From Pseudofrankia saprophytica (GTDB taxonomy: Bacteria; Actinomycetota; Actinomycetes; Frankiales; Frankiaceae): a stretch of DNA of 48,470 nt. Positions 36,401 through 44,117 of the stretch are shown piece by piece. Position numbers and translations under genes: made by a program. Under the pieces are notes generated by a model, which saw only the letters and a program-made list of their open reading frames with translations, searched no databases and was not told the origin of the DNA. The number at the start of each line of letters is the position of its first letter. The stretch's first letter is position 1. The stretch spans positions 1,568,506 to 1,616,975 of the forward strand of contig NZ_KI912266.1 of assembly GCF_000235425.2 (NCBI RefSeq). Reading direction: 5' to 3'.

Positions 36401-36480
36401 CGGGCCAGGCACCGCCGACGGCGCCGCAACCGGGCCCGACCTGGGGCGACGAGTGGGGGAACGACCCATTCGGCAACTGA
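33439..36480 (+). CDS. Membrane-anchored extracellular vWA-domain protein (module 2)
   Basis: 1013 residues. The start is supported by GGGGGAGG nine bases before the ATG at 33439. An unusual Arg/Gln-rich leader (pentapeptide repeats) precedes the export signal (SAVVALGVFLAVLGAVPAAA, residues 59-78). A Ser/Thr/Pro stalk leads to the vWA domain with MIDAS VVLVDESNSL (Asp138), GSGTDHAAAL and LLTDGGLR. A Cys pair (TCPMAPVGSTDFRSCL) matches the same place in the vWA protein at 20877. Beta-sandwich-like extracellular segments follow, then one helix (YWYWFLIGLAVLILAVLVAL, about 702-722), and a ~290-residue cytoplasmic tail ending in Pro/Gly/Tyr repeats (PTYTGGA). It heads the tubulin/GTPase operon, 97 bp before the next gene, and probably serves as its outer sensor or anchor. 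Confidence 0.85.
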   Translation: MQGRDILAAQVVQPRLVQRCPVQPRPVQSRRVRIGRDGRRADCFDNSYRRWSAARSRLSAVVALGVFLAVLGAVPAAAQTTATTASNGRPSPSATGTSPASAAPTTPATTSPGGSGSETVGSVGKSGSPLIHAVVLVDESNSLKPAEVDQEAQAAGLIAAEGQLDPESEIAVVGFGTDDGKAGQVAADDTCPMAPVGSTDFRSCLAKLKLRTEAEGSGTDHAAALDLALNILEDNKTDGVFNVVFLLTDGGLRVDNSPRYGSGNGSDPAVANQRIGAAKTLIDGPIKAKAQRLGVQIWPVGFGSSLDVSWMNHLATIGVGATTDCKVPPAAPAYRFAGNAEEVIFTLHQALANATCLHIDPDKHDDGGPGSPVTLTQTIPVIASRATITAVKRNKDIKVTFTDPNGKAVGGTGSVDGSEYTLNTSSPGSESLSITNPIPGTWKVTFTWPDSADPQTVASDLTWLGQLSGVIRLDPPSPKPGETAVATVRLITSRNIAVTDPGILEGLSFDARLSGEGFDPQAVTLTDDGQGGDKTAHDATFSGTVTVPGSATGGLSLIGRIQVTDESAIGLRGTVQSASYAIPGERSGGVVLQVPAITSAHRGDRITATLTADNTTGSDREIKIALDGVAGATVEPTTVTVRAGQNRFTKDLTIRIAPDAAYGERAGVLRALDATGGGQGVVLDEESLAFDVKAPPGFFAKYWYWFLIGLAVLILAVLVALLLRARWRRAADVSYLQAWASRAQGGPVADLPAPNRWAPQFRFVLRDTGQAIILTLANPDEAADVYTVRRAKHGQLTVIQPSGERRTDPANTPIPLASGLLLRIEDRRVGAGGGGVVPPAPGDPWGGGGQTPADPFSYGGADPFGSPYPGVPAQAAAGGGVPGAAGAPGGQTPPAHDPFGAAPGGQDPFGANPTYSEGADPYGGAPTYTGGAPTYTGGAPTYTGGAPTYTGGAPSYPGADPYGGNPTYTGGSTYGGAQPPPGQQEPKPGQAPPTAPQPGPTWGDEWGNDPFGN
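33470..33529. repeat. 15-bp tandem repeat, four copies, in the vWA leader
   Basis: Four 15-bp units of consensus YAGTTCAGccgcGCC (33470-33484, 33485-33499, 33500-33514, 33515-33529), with a worn fifth unit after them. They encode the VQPRx pentapeptides of the vWA protein's N-terminal leader. This is the same unit length as the arrays at 12224 and 13208, but a different sequence. Confidence 0.88.
36214..36318. repeat. 21-bp tandem repeat in the vWA cytoplasmic tail
   Basis: Four near-identical 21-bp units (36214-36297) and a diverged fifth encode PTYTGGA repeats near the C-terminus of the second vWA protein. Third-position changes between copies (GGC/GGA/GGT) show the protein repeat is maintained rather than freshly duplicated. 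Confidence 0.88.
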
Positions 36481-36577
36481 CCACTCGCCTCCGGCCCCGG
36501 CCCCGGCACCCACACCTGCCAGCCGTCGACGGACATGCCGCGGAACCACGAGCACACAGAGCAGGATCGGGATACGC

Positions 36578-39500
36578 ATGACGATGCCAGCGCCAACTAA
36601 CCCTTTCCCGCTGAACATCTACCAGCCGCTCGTCTTCGTCGGGCTGGGCGGAACCGGTTGCGCGATCGGCACCGAGCTGGAGCGGCGGCTGCGGCAGGCG
36701 TTGTGTGGGCCGGATGGCACGGCGTTCGCCGAGCGGATGGGAGTGCACGGCAACTCCAGCTACCTGCCCTATCAACTGCCAGGTTGTCTGCAGTTCGTCT
36801 ACGCGGACCTCAACGAGGCGGAGCTGGACCGCATCCACGGCGCCACCGTGCCGGGGCCGGCCTACCATCAGGCCGCCGCGCGCAACGCGCACCTGGTGCG
36901 TGGGCTCGTCCCCCGGTTTCGTACCTACTCCGAGGTGGCCGCGAACCTGCGGATGGCGGCGGGCGAGTATGTCCAGTCCTGGCTGCCGCCGCGGCTCGAC
37001 GAGCCGCTGGTCGCCCCGATCAGCAGAGGCGCCGGCCAGCTGCCGACCGTCGGGCGCGCGGCACTGTTCGAGACCGTGCGCGAGGACGTCGGTCCCGCCC
37101 AGCAGCCGCTGCGGGCCGCGATCGACGCGGTGAGCAGGTCCGGCGCGGAGCTCGGCGTCCTCGGCGGCAGGAGCGGCCAGAGCTGTGACGTGTTCGTGGC
37201 CTTCTCGGTCGCGGGCGGCACCGGCACCGGCATCTTCTACGACTACCTCCACCTGATCGCCGATGCCTTCGACCGGGCCAGCATCGCCGTGCAGATCTAC
37301 CCGCTGGTGCTGATGCCCAGCGCGTTCGACGACGGTAGGGGCGGCGGGCGCTCCGCCCAGCTCAACGGCGGCCGGGCTCTGCTCGACCTGTTCCGGCTGG
37401 TCGACGACCAGAACGCCCGCAAGGCGCAGATGGTGCTCGGCCACTCGGACAACATCGGTCGCGCGGTCGACGTGGCCTACCCTGGTCGTAAGATCCAGAT
37501 CGCGCCGGGCACGGTGCAGACCGGGTTCCTGTTCAGCCGCACGCCGGGCATGGACCGCGACGACATCCACCGGTCGATCGCGTCGCTCGTGCTCTCGCTG
37601 ATCACGGCCGAGCAGCCGCCGGAGCGGGCGGCCCACGTCGGCGAGACGTTCCTGTCGTTCGCGGACTCGTTCATCAACGCGGCCGCGTCCCGCAACACGC
37701 CGGCGGACTCCGGCATCGGCTACCGCGGCGTCTCCACCAGCCTGGTCGCCTCGCTCACGGTGCCGGGCGACGACCTCGCCGAGCTGGTCGCCGGCCGGCT
37801 GCTGGCCCGCGCCGTCCCGCTGCTCGACGTCCCGGCGGCCGGTGGTACCGAGCAGAACATCCCGCTGATCGGGCGGACGGCGCGGGCGGCGAACCTGGCC
37901 GACATCCTCGACCGTCCCGAGCTTCCGGTGGGCGCGCCACGGATGGTCGACGGTGCCGCGGAGATCAGGCGGTCGCTCACGGACTACTCCGACAGCATCA
38001 GCGCCGTGCTGCGCGCGCAGCGCCAGCAGCTCGAGCAGCGGGTGCCGGAGATCGCCGGCCAGCGGTTCCAGCCGGTCGAGGCGGTGAAGGTGATGCTGGC
38101 GGAGACGGACGTCTTCCGGCTGCAGCGCGTCATCCACGGCCACCAGGCGCTGATGGACCCGAACGACAAGGTGGGGCTGCTGGGCCTCCTGGAGGGGCGC
38201 AAGAACCTTCCGCCGCAGCCGCCGAACCGGCCGCCGGTCTCGGCCGCGGCCCCGCTGCTGCCGGACATCCGCAACCGGACCGTGTCGCGGGCCAAGTGGG
38301 GTGACCCGCCGGTGCAGCTCTCGCTGGCCACCCTGCGGGACTGGCACAGGTGGAACACCTGGGCGCTGTGGCACGAAGCCTGGGGCCGCCAGACCCGGGT
38401 GTGGCAGCCGAAGCTGAGCACCGCGGTCGCCATGGTGGACGACTTCGCCGAGGCGCTGCGGGTGTTCGCCCGGGCCGAGCCGGCCGAGTTCGACCGGCGG
38501 ACCGTGGCCCTCAGCCGCGACCGCACGGGCATCCGCCAGCTGCTGCCGTCGGGTGGCAACCTCGACGTCTTCTACCGCGGTGTGCTGCGCCGCTTCATCC
38601 AGCGTGACAACCACCCGGAGGGCGCGAGCGAGGCCGACGTCCTGCGGGTGCTGCTACGCGGGCAGGACTGGCAGAAGGCCTTCGAGGAGATCACCGAGCG
38701 CGGCTCGTCGCAGCGCGCGGTCGCGGGCCTGCGCGACCGGCTCAAGCAGGAGATCAAGGCCCTGTTCGACGAGGCGGAAGGCAAGGGCGTGCCCCTGCTG
38801 CCGTCGATGGGGCGGCTGCTGGCCAGGGCGGCGAGCAGTGCGGCGCCCGACGTCGAGCCGGTGGACCTGCGCAGTTTCGTCGACCAGCTGCGCGCCCTGC
38901 TGCCGGGCGGGTTCACCCCCCAGGGCAGCGGCCAGCTCAAGATCCTGATCGCGCACCCGGAGGTGAAACAGGTTCCCGGCGCCGAGGTCGAGGGCTACCT
39001 CAAGCGGGAGCTGGCGCTGCCGGCCGACTCGGGCGCCGTCACCGAGTTCCGGCCGGCGCAGGCCGACTCGATCGTCATCGTGCTGTTCCGCACCTCGATG
39101 GCGATCAACGAGGTCCGCGAGGTCCGCGAGCTGCTGCGGTTCTGGGCCGGGTCGGCGCAGGTCAACGACCAGGCCGACTACCTGCGGTGGCGGCAGCGGC
39201 TCGGCTACCACCTCGGCTGGCTCGCGATGACCGAGGACAACCGCGAGCTGATCCTGCACCGGCTGATGTGCGCGATGTGGAACGGCCAGGTGAAGGTCGA
39301 GGGGCCGCTCGAGTCGCCGCGGGCGGTGCTGGTCCAGGCGGTCGAGTACGCCGAGGCGCAGCCGATGCGGCTGCCGCTGCAGCGGGTCGGGCAGACGTCG
39401 TCCTGGGGCTCGCTGCTGCGTGCCTACGAGCTCTGGACGGTCGAGGACGACGACTCGGCCCGCCGCCAGTTCGCGGCCAGCCTGCGGGTCATGCGCCCGC

Positions 39501-39751
39501 GAGGCCTGACCGACGACGTGAGCGCGCCCTCGGAGGTCTACCAGGCGTTCGTCGAGGTGGCCAGGGAGGAGTCCGCGCGGGTCGAGAAGTTCCGCGAAGG
39601 CCTGCCGCCGGGGAGCCGGGGCCGAGCCGACCAGCTGCTCGAATTCTGGACGAAGACATTCCCCGCCGCCGAGACCCGGCCCTTCGCCGAGTTCGAGGCC
39701 GTACGGGGCAACCTCCGCGAACTGTACGAGTACATGACCGGCTTGGAGTGA
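36578..39751 (+). CDS. Tubulin/FtsZ-like GTPase-fold protein (Tubulin_2-like)
   Basis: This 1057-residue protein carries an N-terminal tubulin-like domain. LVFVGLGGTGCAIGTELERR (residues 19-38) is the nucleotide-binding Rossmann loop, and FSVAGGTGTGIFYD (about 209-222) is the tubulin signature with Ala in place of the first Gly. ADLNEAEL and YPLVLMPSAFDDG fit later strands of the fold. The remaining ~700 residues are helical and unknown, with FRTSMAINEVREVRELLRFW and LGYHLGWLAMTEDNRELILH. This matches the large bacterial tubulin-like proteins known only from comparative genomics. ATG 36578 was chosen because it directly precedes the domain. It should bind GTP; whether it polymerises is unknown. 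It sits in an operon with membrane proteins, a GTPase and a SEDS-like protein. Confidence 0.82.
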   Translation: MTMPAPTNPFPLNIYQPLVFVGLGGTGCAIGTELERRLRQALCGPDGTAFAERMGVHGNSSYLPYQLPGCLQFVYADLNEAELDRIHGATVPGPAYHQAAARNAHLVRGLVPRFRTYSEVAANLRMAAGEYVQSWLPPRLDEPLVAPISRGAGQLPTVGRAALFETVREDVGPAQQPLRAAIDAVSRSGAELGVLGGRSGQSCDVFVAFSVAGGTGTGIFYDYLHLIADAFDRASIAVQIYPLVLMPSAFDDGRGGGRSAQLNGGRALLDLFRLVDDQNARKAQMVLGHSDNIGRAVDVAYPGRKIQIAPGTVQTGFLFSRTPGMDRDDIHRSIASLVLSLITAEQPPERAAHVGETFLSFADSFINAAASRNTPADSGIGYRGVSTSLVASLTVPGDDLAELVAGRLLARAVPLLDVPAAGGTEQNIPLIGRTARAANLADILDRPELPVGAPRMVDGAAEIRRSLTDYSDSISAVLRAQRQQLEQRVPEIAGQRFQPVEAVKVMLAETDVFRLQRVIHGHQALMDPNDKVGLLGLLEGRKNLPPQPPNRPPVSAAAPLLPDIRNRTVSRAKWGDPPVQLSLATLRDWHRWNTWALWHEAWGRQTRVWQPKLSTAVAMVDDFAEALRVFARAEPAEFDRRTVALSRDRTGIRQLLPSGGNLDVFYRGVLRRFIQRDNHPEGASEADVLRVLLRGQDWQKAFEEITERGSSQRAVAGLRDRLKQEIKALFDEAEGKGVPLLPSMGRLLARAASSAAPDVEPVDLRSFVDQLRALLPGGFTPQGSGQLKILIAHPEVKQVPGAEVEGYLKRELALPADSGAVTEFRPAQADSIVIVLFRTSMAINEVREVRELLRFWAGSAQVNDQADYLRWRQRLGYHLGWLAMTEDNRELILHRLMCAMWNGQVKVEGPLESPRAVLVQAVEYAEAQPMRLPLQRVGQTSSWGSLLRAYELWTVEDDDSARRQFAASLRVMRPRGLTDDVSAPSEVYQAFVEVAREESARVEKFREGLPPGSRGRADQLLEFWTKTFPAAETRPFAEFEAVRGNLRELYEYMTGLE

Positions 39752-39761
39752 CGGACGGCGG

Positions 39762-42700
39762 ATGATGACGAACCGAACGTTTACGGGGGCGTTCGGCGTT
39801 GACCCGGGCCGCGGTGTTGACGACGACGCGGTCGTGGTGGTGCTCGACCTGCGCAGGGATCTCGAGCGCGCGCTGCGTACGCCCATCGACCAGATCCAGC
39901 GGGAGTACCGCCGGAGACTGAACCGCAGGGACGTCGACGTCGGTCGGGTGCTCGTCATCGACGAGACGGCCCGGCTGGTGTCGCATGTCGCGCTGCTGAC
40001 CGATCTCCTCGCGGCCTCCACGGTCTCCGAGCTGCTCCTGCTCGCCGTCGGAGGGCGGCCGCCCGGCGACGGCAGGCTGCTGCTGCCGCCCGGCGACATG
40101 GAGCTGCCGGTGCTGTGGGCCGGCGACCCGCGCGGCCTGGGCTGGAGTCCCGGGCTCGGAGGCCGGGTGCTCGGCGACGAGGAGGACGCCGAACGCAACG
40201 TCGACGGCCTGGTGCACGCGCTCGGGATTCCCAGCGTCTTCACCCGGGTCCGCGACCACATCCGCGAGTTCCCGCATGCCGCGGGGACGCCCGCCATCCA
40301 TCTCGTGCTCGGCACGGTGGACAAGGACATCCTCGACCAGGCCGCGGGCCACGCGTTCACCCACTTCACCGAGGCGGTGCCGGCGGGGCCGATCGGCCAG
40401 CCGGCGCCGACCGGGCACCCCGGCCACGGCGGACCGCCAGCGGCCGCCGGCCCCGGTGGGCCCGCCGGCCTGCCGGGCGACTTCGTCGCGATCGACCGCC
40501 TGCTCACCGCGGCCGCCACCCCGGACCTGGCCAGCATCGGCAACGTCACCGACCCGCGCGGCCTCCTGCCACACCATGCCGCCGAGGCCAGACGTCATCT
40601 GAGCGCCGCGGGTGACCTGATCTCCACGCTGCGGACGGAGCCGTTCGCCCCCAAGCGCCCCGTGCCCGGTGGTGGCGTCGTGCCGGCGGGCGAGCTGATC
40701 TGGACCGAGCTGGTCCAGGCCGGCACGCACCTGGAGAGCCTGACCACCGGCCTCGAGGGAGCGCTGCGCGCCGTCGACGGCTCCCAGGGCATCGGCCAGC
40801 CGCAGTCCTTCGAGCTGGCGCGCCTCGGCGTGCGGATCGTGCCGGTGCCGGCGGCCGAGCCCGCCCGGGTGCGCGAGGCGCTGCGGCAGATGACCGACGC
40901 CGCGCTCGTCGCCCGCGAGCCGCTCGCGGGCATCGCGGCCCGGCTGCGTGACCTCGCCGGGCGCGCGAGTCCGGCCGGCAGCGGCCGTTTCGCGCACCTG
41001 GTCGCCGAGCGCTGCCCGCCGGCGCTCGCCATGACGCTGGGGAGCCCGCCACGTTTCCCGATGCGGTTCAACGTCGGCACGCTGTCCACGGCGTTCGTCA
41101 GCACTTTCCTCGCCGCGATCGGCTTCCCGTGGCCATTTGGCTTCCTCGGCGCCCTTGGCGCCATCGCGATCACCGTCGGCCTGTCTGTCGGGCTGTACCG
41201 GCGCCGGCCGATCCCGCAGCCGCGTCACCGCCCGGACCCGCGGGACATGTCCCGGATGAACCTGGTCTGGTTCGGTCTGGACGCGTTCGCGGGCGGCCTG
41301 ATCGGCACCGCCGTCGGACTGGCCGCGGGGTGGACACTCGCGCTGGCCATCGGGATTCCCTGCCTGCTCGTCGGCCTGCTGCTGGCGTTCGCGCCCCTGC
41401 TGTGGTGGCGCCACGCCGTCAACGCGTGGCTCGGGCAGCTGCGACTGGATGCCGCCGCGAACTCCATCGCGGCGCTGGGCCAGCTGCTGAACCAGGTGGC
41501 CCTCAACGAATGGGTGCTAGCGAACTACCGGATCGGCGGGGCTCGGCTGGCGAGCGCGCTCGCCGAGGCGCTCGACGGCGTTCGGGACACGCTCGAGGAA
41601 CTGCGGCCTACGCCTGTGGGACCGGGCGGTTTCGGGCCGCCGGGGGGGTTCGGCCCGCCGGGCGGTTTCGGGCCGCCTGGTGGCTTTGGAACGCCCAGCG
41701 TGGGTCCAGTACCGGGCGGTTTCCCCGCACCTGGCGCGCCCGGTGCACCCGGTGTATCTGGTGGTCAGGACCGGCGCTGGGAGCGACGCGACGGCCGGGT
41801 GCGCGGCATCGACCTGGTGATCTCGGACCGGCTGCGTGACCGAGGCGGCGAGCTCGGGGAGATCGTCACCGACGACGTGGCCGCGGCCATCCGCATCGTC
41901 ATCAACGAGCGTGGCGAGGAGATCGCGCAGGAAAGGCCGGAGGACATCCGCAACGTGGTGCGTACGGGGCTGACCGGCGTGCTCGCCGCGTACGACGAGC
42001 ATCTCGGTCGGCGCGGCCCACTGGCCGACCCACCGTTCACCGCCGACCCGCGGCGCCGGACGGCGCTCGCGCGGGCGGTGTGGCTGAGCTCCGACGCGTT
42101 GCGGCACCTGCGCCAGGCCGACGTGGACGACTCCGGTCTCATGCAGCTCACCGGCGCGGGCGACCTGCCACTGCTGACGCAGGTCTCGCGCGAGGCGCGG
42201 CTCGTCCGGTTCATCCCCGCCATCGCGGACCCCGGCGTCGGGGAGGGGACCGGCTCCCCGGACATCGCCGGACTCATCCGGCTGGTCCCGCTGGACGCCA
42301 GCGGCGCCCGGCGTGTCCGGGGGCAGGGCGCGCCGAGCGCCTCGCCGGCCGGCCAGCCCAGCGCCGACGGGCCGGACGAGACCAGCCAGGCGGAGGCGTC
42401 CTCCGCGCCGGATCCCTGGGATGACGAAGACGGCGAGACCACCTTCGATCGTCCCGCCGACGGCTGGGCAGCCCGGGGGACACCGCCCGGGCCGCCCGCG
42501 GCGGCCGCGACCCCGCCGCCGGCCACGGCGTACGGGCCGCCACCCGTGCCCGCGGCCGGGCCGGCCGAGGCTGCGCCCCCACCACCCCCACCGCGGCGAC
42601 CGGTCGTCTCCCGGGATCCGGAGGAGTCGGGCGACTCGGAGGAGTCCGGAGACTCGGCGAAGGCGGCGATACCGCTTGGCAAACCGGCCGTGACGTCCGG

Positions 42701-42863
42701 AGCCCCCGCGGCCGGACGATCCACTCCGGCGGCACCCGCCGCCGCGGCCGGTGACGAGACGGTCGTGCGGCCGGCCGGCCCGCGGCCACGGCCGTCACCA
42801 TCACCGCCACCCGCCGCTCCCACGACCTCCGCCGGGCGGGGCGACGAGGAGGACCTCTGGTGA
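39762..42863 (+). CDS. Large membrane protein of unknown function in the tubulin operon
   Basis: 1033 residues and no recognised family. The N-terminal ~430 residues appear cytoplasmic and mixed alpha/beta (VVVVLDLRRDLERALRTP; HLVLGTVDKDILDQAAGHAF). Hydrophobic hairpins lie at about residues 442-482 (STFLAAIGFPWPFGFLGALG; AITVGLSVGLY) and 500-550 (AGGLIGTAVGLAAGWTLALA; IPCLLVGLLLAFAPLLWW). A GGFGPP repeat linker at 622-645 leads to a helical domain (ISDRLRDRGGELGEIVTDDV), and the C-terminal ~200 residues are acidic/Pro-rich, ending GDEEDLW. It follows the tubulin-like gene by 10 bp, and its stop overlaps the start of the small membrane peptide. By position it may be the membrane platform for the tubulin-like protein. 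Confidence 0.75.
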   Translation: MMTNRTFTGAFGVDPGRGVDDDAVVVVLDLRRDLERALRTPIDQIQREYRRRLNRRDVDVGRVLVIDETARLVSHVALLTDLLAASTVSELLLLAVGGRPPGDGRLLLPPGDMELPVLWAGDPRGLGWSPGLGGRVLGDEEDAERNVDGLVHALGIPSVFTRVRDHIREFPHAAGTPAIHLVLGTVDKDILDQAAGHAFTHFTEAVPAGPIGQPAPTGHPGHGGPPAAAGPGGPAGLPGDFVAIDRLLTAAATPDLASIGNVTDPRGLLPHHAAEARRHLSAAGDLISTLRTEPFAPKRPVPGGGVVPAGELIWTELVQAGTHLESLTTGLEGALRAVDGSQGIGQPQSFELARLGVRIVPVPAAEPARVREALRQMTDAALVAREPLAGIAARLRDLAGRASPAGSGRFAHLVAERCPPALAMTLGSPPRFPMRFNVGTLSTAFVSTFLAAIGFPWPFGFLGALGAIAITVGLSVGLYRRRPIPQPRHRPDPRDMSRMNLVWFGLDAFAGGLIGTAVGLAAGWTLALAIGIPCLLVGLLLAFAPLLWWRHAVNAWLGQLRLDAAANSIAALGQLLNQVALNEWVLANYRIGGARLASALAEALDGVRDTLEELRPTPVGPGGFGPPGGFGPPGGFGPPGGFGTPSVGPVPGGFPAPGAPGAPGVSGGQDRRWERRDGRVRGIDLVISDRLRDRGGELGEIVTDDVAAAIRIVINERGEEIAQERPEDIRNVVRTGLTGVLAAYDEHLGRRGPLADPPFTADPRRRTALARAVWLSSDALRHLRQADVDDSGLMQLTGAGDLPLLTQVSREARLVRFIPAIADPGVGEGTGSPDIAGLIRLVPLDASGARRVRGQGAPSASPAGQPSADGPDETSQAEASSAPDPWDDEDGETTFDRPADGWAARGTPPGPPAAAATPPPATAYGPPPVPAAGPAEAAPPPPPPRRPVVSRDPEESGDSEESGDSAKAAIPLGKPAVTSGAPAAGRSTPAAPAAAAGDETVVRPAGPRPRPSPSPPPAAPTTSAGRGDEEDLW
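41625..41696. repeat. 18-bp tandem repeat, four copies
   Basis: Four in-frame 18-bp units encode GGFGPP, GGFGPP, GGFGPP and GGFGTP. They form a flexible linker between the membrane part and the C-terminal domain of the surrounding protein. Confidence 0.85.
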
Positions 42864-43000
42864 TCCTTCAGGTCCTGATCCTGATGGCCGGGGTCGCCGG
42901 CCTGTGCCTGCTGCCCACCGGCGCGCGCGCCAAGCTGCCCGACCTGGTCGCCGGGCTGCAGCAGGCCGTCCGCGGGCGAGGGGGGCGTGGCGGTGGGTGA
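42860..43000 (+). CDS. 46-residue single-pass membrane peptide
   Basis: A GTG at 42860 overlaps the TGA of the preceding gene as GTGA. The frame runs 46 codons to TGA at 42998-43000. It encodes a hydrophobic N-terminal helix (MILQVLILMAGVAGLCLLPT) followed by an amphipathic, basic, Gly-rich tail (AKLPDLVAGLQQAVRGRGG). The next gene starts inside it at 42987, so three genes are chained by overlaps. This makes a real, translated small protein likely: without it there would be an unexplained ~125-bp gap in an otherwise gapless operon. The function is unknown; it may be a membrane adaptor for the neighbouring proteins. Confidence 0.7.
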   Translation: MILQVLILMAGVAGLCLLPTGARAKLPDLVAGLQQAVRGRGGRGGG

Positions 43001-44117
43001 CGTCGAGCGCCTGACGTTCCATGGGCCGGACGGCTCCGAGGTGATCTGGGACGCCGAGATGGACCCGGGCGAGCCCGAGCAGACCACCAACTTCCAGACC
43101 CGGCGAGGCCGCTACCAGAGCCTTCCGTTCGCGATCCGCTACGCCGTCGGCGGCGAGAAGTCCGAGGCGGCGATCGAGAACGCGATCGCGGTCGGCATGC
43201 GGATGCTGCGCCGCTACGGCGCCGAGCACCGCTATCCATGGGAGCAGCCGGACCAGCGTTATCCGTGGGAGCTGTCGCGGCTGCTCGGCTACGACGTCGA
43301 CGTCGAGCGCCCGTTCGTGGTCACCCTCGAGTACGGCACGCCGCTCAACCGGCTGCCAGGTCCGCTCTCGCCCGATGACACCAGAAGGTTCGCCGCCGGC
43401 CTCGCCCGTGGGCTCTACCTGCTGGACCGTCTCGGAATCGTGCACAGGCAGCTCCTGAGCAACACGGTGCACTGGGACTCGCGCAGCCAGCTGGTGCAGA
43501 TCAACCGGTTCGAGTACGCCCGCCGCCCCGGCGAGCCGCGCTACCGGACGGCGTCCGAATGGGCGCCCCCGGAGCAAATGGGCGGTCGCGGGTTCGTCGA
43601 GCCGCGCGACGACGTGTACAGCGCCGGCTGCGCCATCCTGAGCGTCACCCCGCCCGGCCTGCGCCGACGCCTGGACGGTTACCCGGACCCGGCGGCCACC
43701 GGCATGCAGTGGCTGCCGGACCTGCTCGCCGGTGTGTTCGGCCCCGTCGAGGGCCGGCCGAACGCGGCGGCGCTGCTCCACCGGCTGGGCCGCGCCGACT
43801 TCCCCGCCGACCCGCCGCGGCCGGATCCCGACACCCTGCTGGAGGCGGGCCGGGCCGCGTACGACCGTCTGATGGCCGGTAGGCGCCCCCAGCCGGCCTA
43901 TCTGGATCCCCCGACCTACCCGGATCCGCCGACCTACCCGTCGTCCTCGTCGACCTACCCGTCGCCGGCAACCCCACCGCCTCCGCCTTCGCCTCCGTCG
44001 GCGCCGGAACCCAGGCGCGGGCGGTTCGGCCGGCGTGGCTCGCCCTCGTTCGCCGCCGGTTCCCCGCCCGCCTGGGCCGGGCCGGCGGGATGGCCGCTCG
44101 GGGTGGTGGCGCCGTGA
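42987..44117 (+). CDS. Protein-kinase-like pseudokinase
   Basis: 376 residues with the C-lobe of the Ser/Thr kinase fold but altered catalytic residues. The HRD-Asn loop reads GIVHRQLLSNTVHW (catalytic Asp is Gln155, Asn present at 159). The DFG position reads QINRFEYA (Asp replaced by Asn). The APE-like EWAPPEQMGG and the DVYSAG helix are kept. The N-lobe (LPFAIRYAVGGEKSEAAIEN) lacks a clear glycine loop. A Pro/Ser/Tyr-rich tail contains DPPTYPDPPTYPSSS. It is therefore likely an allosteric or scaffold pseudokinase rather than an active enzyme. The start could be GTG 42987 or 42993, both inside the small peptide gene; GAGGGGGG precedes them. The stop overlaps the GTPase start as GTGA. Confidence 0.82.
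   Translation: MAVGDVERLTFHGPDGSEVIWDAEMDPGEPEQTTNFQTRRGRYQSLPFAIRYAVGGEKSEAAIENAIAVGMRMLRRYGAEHRYPWEQPDQRYPWELSRLLGYDVDVERPFVVTLEYGTPLNRLPGPLSPDDTRRFAAGLARGLYLLDRLGIVHRQLLSNTVHWDSRSQLVQINRFEYARRPGEPRYRTASEWAPPEQMGGRGFVEPRDDVYSAGCAILSVTPPGLRRRLDGYPDPAATGMQWLPDLLAGVFGPVEGRPNAAALLHRLGRADFPADPPRPDPDTLLEAGRAAYDRLMAGRRPQPAYLDPPTYPDPPTYPSSSSTYPSPATPPPPPSPPSAPEPRRGRFGRRGSPSFAAGSPPAWAGPAGWPLGVVAP

Noticed and set aside
33592..36618. 1008-codon minus-strand open frame opposite the second vWA gene
   Set aside because: Arg/Gly/Val-rich shadow of the vWA gene. No domain is visible, and third-position GC bias follows the plus strand.
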